Below, piece by piece: positions 63,183 to 64,000 of a DNA stretch of 64,000 bases. A program made the position numbers and the translations under genes. The notes under the pieces were generated by a model. The model was not told the DNA's origin and searched no databases. It saw nothing but the letters and a program-made list of their open reading frames with translations. Location of the stretch: NCBI RefSeq assembly GCF_036588685.1, contig NC_086383.1, forward strand, positions 47,326,448 to 47,390,447, in the 5' to 3' direction. How positions within the stretch are numbered: position 1 is the stretch's first letter; the number at the start of each line of letters is the position of its first letter. This DNA is from Mytilus trossulus. Taxonomy: Eukaryota > Mollusca > Bivalvia > Mytilida > Mytilidae.

Positions 63183-64000
63183 CTGAAAACAAACAACATG
63201 CAATTTCATTATGAACAATTACCAAAGTGAACTGTTTATTGATCCTATGTGAATAGGTTATGGATTAGAATATCATTTCCTCTCATTGACAATAAATATA
63301 GACAAGGAAAACAATCTTATTCCTTACTTTTTAAATTGTTATTTGGATGGAGAGTTGTCTCATTGGCACTCACACCACATCTTCCTATATCTATATACAA
63401 GATATATATTATAGATTTTTTTTTGTCATCACATAAAAACTGTGATTCAAAGAGGACTTAAAAAGTAGGAATCCTTTTTTTCAAACTGAGAAATTCATAC
63501 TATGACTCTTTGGGTAAAGGAAGCTGAACAAGTTGTTTTATAGTACTCAATATATATATTTAACATTCTAACTGTCGTCATTTAGGAATTTTAGAGTTAT
63601 GCCAGTTCATATTGCAAACTAGTATTTTTATTTTAGGGATATCTTTGCATCATGTTTTGGAAAATTTTGAAATTGTACTAGCGTCTCTATATATGATGTT
63701 CAGGTAAAACAGCTTCCTTTACCCAAACTGTTTTATTGAATAGAATTCAAGATTTTTATAGTTACATCGTGATCATACTGATGAAGGATATCTGTTATTT
63801 AAAATATTTATAGTTACATTTGTTCATTAATTGTAATTTCTTGGTGATCTTGTACCCATTTTAGACTGGTTATATATTATATATTTTGTAGAGTAGTGTA
63901 TCATAATTATATGATCCATCGCCCCGAAATGATTTATTGTTGGCTATTATTCAGTCATGTAATATTTGTATATATGTTTAATACATCTATTTACCACTAC
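63183..64000. other. GTF3C2-like intron to the window edge
   Basis: No further exon is visible. It contains a short minus fragment of repeat family A ('gagttgtctcattggcactc', about 63340-63392) and AT-rich sequence. Confidence 0.5.

Overview
The window is animal nuclear DNA: AT-rich, with short phase-consistent exons between GT/AG splice sites, long introns and many degraded interspersed repeats. The dispersed repeat families match, from memory, sequences that are very common in bivalve molluscs, especially mytilid mussels. I therefore infer a mussel (Mytilidae, plausibly Mytilus). No sequence comparison could be run.

Three genes with clear protein identity are present. (1) Plus strand, about 4.7-22.4 kb: an SLC35F3/F4-like multi-pass transporter. 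Eight coding exons join in a single frame to 385 residues with a stop. (2) Minus strand, 42.18 down to 28.09 kb: a complete NDUFV1, the 51-kDa FMN/NADH-binding subunit of mitochondrial complex I. It has 11 coding exons and 468 residues, and includes a short mitochondrial-targeting first exon and all four cysteines of the Fe-S cluster. (3) Minus strand, 63.18 down to 60.28 kb: the last three coding exons of a GTF3C2-like (TFIIIC 110-kDa subunit) gene that continues past the right edge. The first two genes converge on an intergenic stretch (22.4-27.5 kb) made largely of satellite and transposon sequence. A fourth transcription unit on the plus strand is suggested by a small candidate first coding exon at 53.67 kb, but its remaining exons were not found.

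Most other DNA is repeats. There are well-bounded non-autonomous DNA transposons whose terminal inverted repeats and target-site duplications can be read directly: hAT-like at 18.06, 29.58 and 36.28 kb, TTAA-flanked at 13.58, 40.19 and 61.17 kb, and a CTAA-flanked 203-bp element at 42.40 kb. There is a large fold-back element at 2.5-3.3 kb and a GGACCGTA-rich element at 61.9-62.7 kb. Tandem arrays have units of about 53, 96, 21, 55, 165, 191 and 82 bp. Three perfect long palindromes lie at 25.07, 43.98 and 44.77 kb. A tRNA-Val-like sequence, a tRNA-derived SINE and a hAT transposase relic are also present.

No operon-like or defence-type system is visible and no CRISPR array was seen. The most unusual features are the perfect palindromes, the nested transposon inside the last NDUFV1 intron, a cluster of TAACAGGATAGA motifs near 49 kb, and a frame-broken protein-like stretch near 53 kb.
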